This document shows positions 63,299-64,000 of a stretch of DNA of 64,000 bases, piece by piece. The notes under the pieces are model-generated. The model did not search any database. It was not told the origin of the DNA and saw only the letters and a program-made list of their open reading frames with translations. A program made the translations under genes and the position numbers. Each line of letters opens with the position of its first letter. The first letter of the stretch is position 1. This DNA is from DATBJJ01 sp963750915 (lineage in GTDB: Bacteria; Acidobacteriota; Vicinamibacteria; Vicinamibacterales; 2-12-FULL-66-21), in contig CAVVSF010000007.1 of NCBI GenBank assembly GCA_963750915.1, forward strand, positions 248,001 through 312,000, read 5' to 3'.

Positions 63299-64000
63299 AC
63301 TTCGGCTTCCCCACCATCGGCACGAACCTTACGGGCAGCGTCGTGATCATTTCGAGCCCAGTGTCGGTACGGCGGAGAATGCGCAGCTCCTGGTCGCCGA
63401 CGCCGACCGGCACCGCGATGATGCCGCCGACGCGCAACTGCTCGACGAGCGCCGCCGGGACGTCGTCGGGCGCAGCGGTCACGATGATCCGATCGAACGG
63501 CGCGGCTTCGGGCCACCCGAGGTAGCCGTTTCCCACCCGCACCTGCACGTTCGCGTAACCCAGCGCTTTCAGTGTCTTTGCCGCGCTCTCACCCAGCGGC
63601 GCCACGATCTCGATCGTGTAGACCTCTTTCGCCAGCTCGGCGAGGATGGCGGCCTGATAGCCGGAGCCGCTGCCGATCTCCAGCACACGATGCTGCGGCT
63701 CGACGCGCAGCGCCTGGGTCATGAACGCGACGATGTAGGGCTGGGAGATGGTCTGGCCGTGGCCGATCGGCAGCGGATGGTCGTCGTAGGCCTCGGCCCG
63801 GACGGCGTCCGGCACGAAGCGATGCCGCTCGACCCGGCCCATCGCCTCGAGCACCCTGGCGTCGGTGATGTCGCGGCCGCGAAGCTGCGTCGTGACCATC
63901 TCCGCCCGCGCGCGCGAGGAGTCAGTCAGCTGGGTCATCTCATCGCCAGGCGGCGCGCAGGAACCGAAGAAGAGTGCCGCGCCAAGCAGACCCTCGAGGC
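63297..64000 (-). CDS. pcm: Protein-L-isoaspartate O-methyltransferase, probable lipoprotein, 5' end cut off
   Basis: The enzyme core runs from MTQLTDSSRARAEMV (ATG 63938): RVLEAMGRVERHRFVPD, GHGQTISQPYIVAFMTQAL and the SAM loop VLEIGSGSGYQAAIL. It methylates isoaspartate in aged proteins to allow repair. The frame stays open upstream to the edge of the window and reads GLLGAALFFGSCAPPGDEM, a lipoprotein signal with Cys in FGSC. I therefore think the gene starts outside the window and the enzyme is anchored in the envelope. If translation starts at 63938 it is a normal cytosolic enzyme of 213 residues. Confidence 0.85.
   Translation of the reverse strand, partial: LEGLLGAALFFGSCAPPGDEMTQLTDSSRARAEMVTTQLRGRDITDARVLEAMGRVERHRFVPDAVRAEAYDDHPLPIGHGQTISQPYIVAFMTQALRVEPQHRVLEIGSGSGYQAAILAELAKEVYTIEIVAPLGESAAKTLKALGYANVQVRVGNGYLGWPEAAPFDRIIVTAAPDDVPAALVEQLRVGGIIAVPVGVGDQELRILRRTDTGLEMITTLPVRFVPMVGKPK

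Overview
The window is GC-rich, densely packed bacterial chromosome. The gene content points to an acidobacterium, most likely of the Vicinamibacteria type. The clues are an ADOP/MacB-like permease, a DUF1592 + DUF1552 pair with CxxCH haem motifs, a PVC-type membrane dehydrogenase, an ECF sigma factor of the Sig-70_X6 kind next to a TPR Ser/Thr kinase, CadC-like wHTH/TolB proteins and many Tat- or Sec-exported proteins. This placement is inference from gene families. There is no rRNA, tRNA, CRISPR array, integrase or clear insertion sequence.

Layout. 1-6.2 kb: end of an ABC permease, a frameshifted GH19 endolysin/chitinase, a chloroperoxidase-type hydrolase, an SMP-30 lactonase and an Nramp-like transporter. 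6.2-9.6 kb: a damaged sigma-54-activator-like gene, a small wHTH protein, a CFA synthase and an FAD oxidoreductase. 9.6-18.2 kb: exported hypothetical proteins, PhoD phosphatase, an FkbM-type methyltransferase (frameshifted) and a cupredoxin-dehydrogenase fusion. 18.4-23.0 kb: a rhamnose/AI-2-type ABC importer whose second permease is fused to the binding protein. 23.0-24.5 kb: a gene-free tandem composite repeat holding two copies of a 265-bp unit with long terminal inverted repeats. 24.5-32.3 kb: exported pyrophosphatase, DUF1592 and DUF1552 proteins, a lactonase and an esterase-SMP-30 fusion. 32.5-45.4 kb: regulation and stress (ECF sigma + kinase, CspA + RRM protein, adenylate kinase, kinase-BRCT protein, two-component system + DegP, two HD-GYP regulators). 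45.7-53.5 kb: wHTH/TolB protein, transglutaminase/alpha-E/ATP-grasp operon, a second small wHTH protein and a GAF-glucan phosphorylase. 53.6-64.0 kb: hybrid kinase + receiver, PRC-barrel protein, porin-like protein, a sugar salvage set (nucleotidyltransferase, GHMP kinase, GH109), vanadium haloperoxidase, YbjQ and a protein-isoaspartate methyltransferase that appears to be a lipoprotein.

Three sequence-level themes stand out. (1) Intergenic arrays of 7-8-bp units recur at eight places; the units differ between loci, and several arrays fold back on themselves. (2) Six GTAG-headed palindromes have the form expected of REP elements, several in inverted pairs next to stop codons. (3) At least eight genes are interrupted by single +1 shifts in otherwise intact reading frames. 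Four of these fall at the same context, AGTAC followed by an extra C, which suggests assembly error rather than real gene decay.
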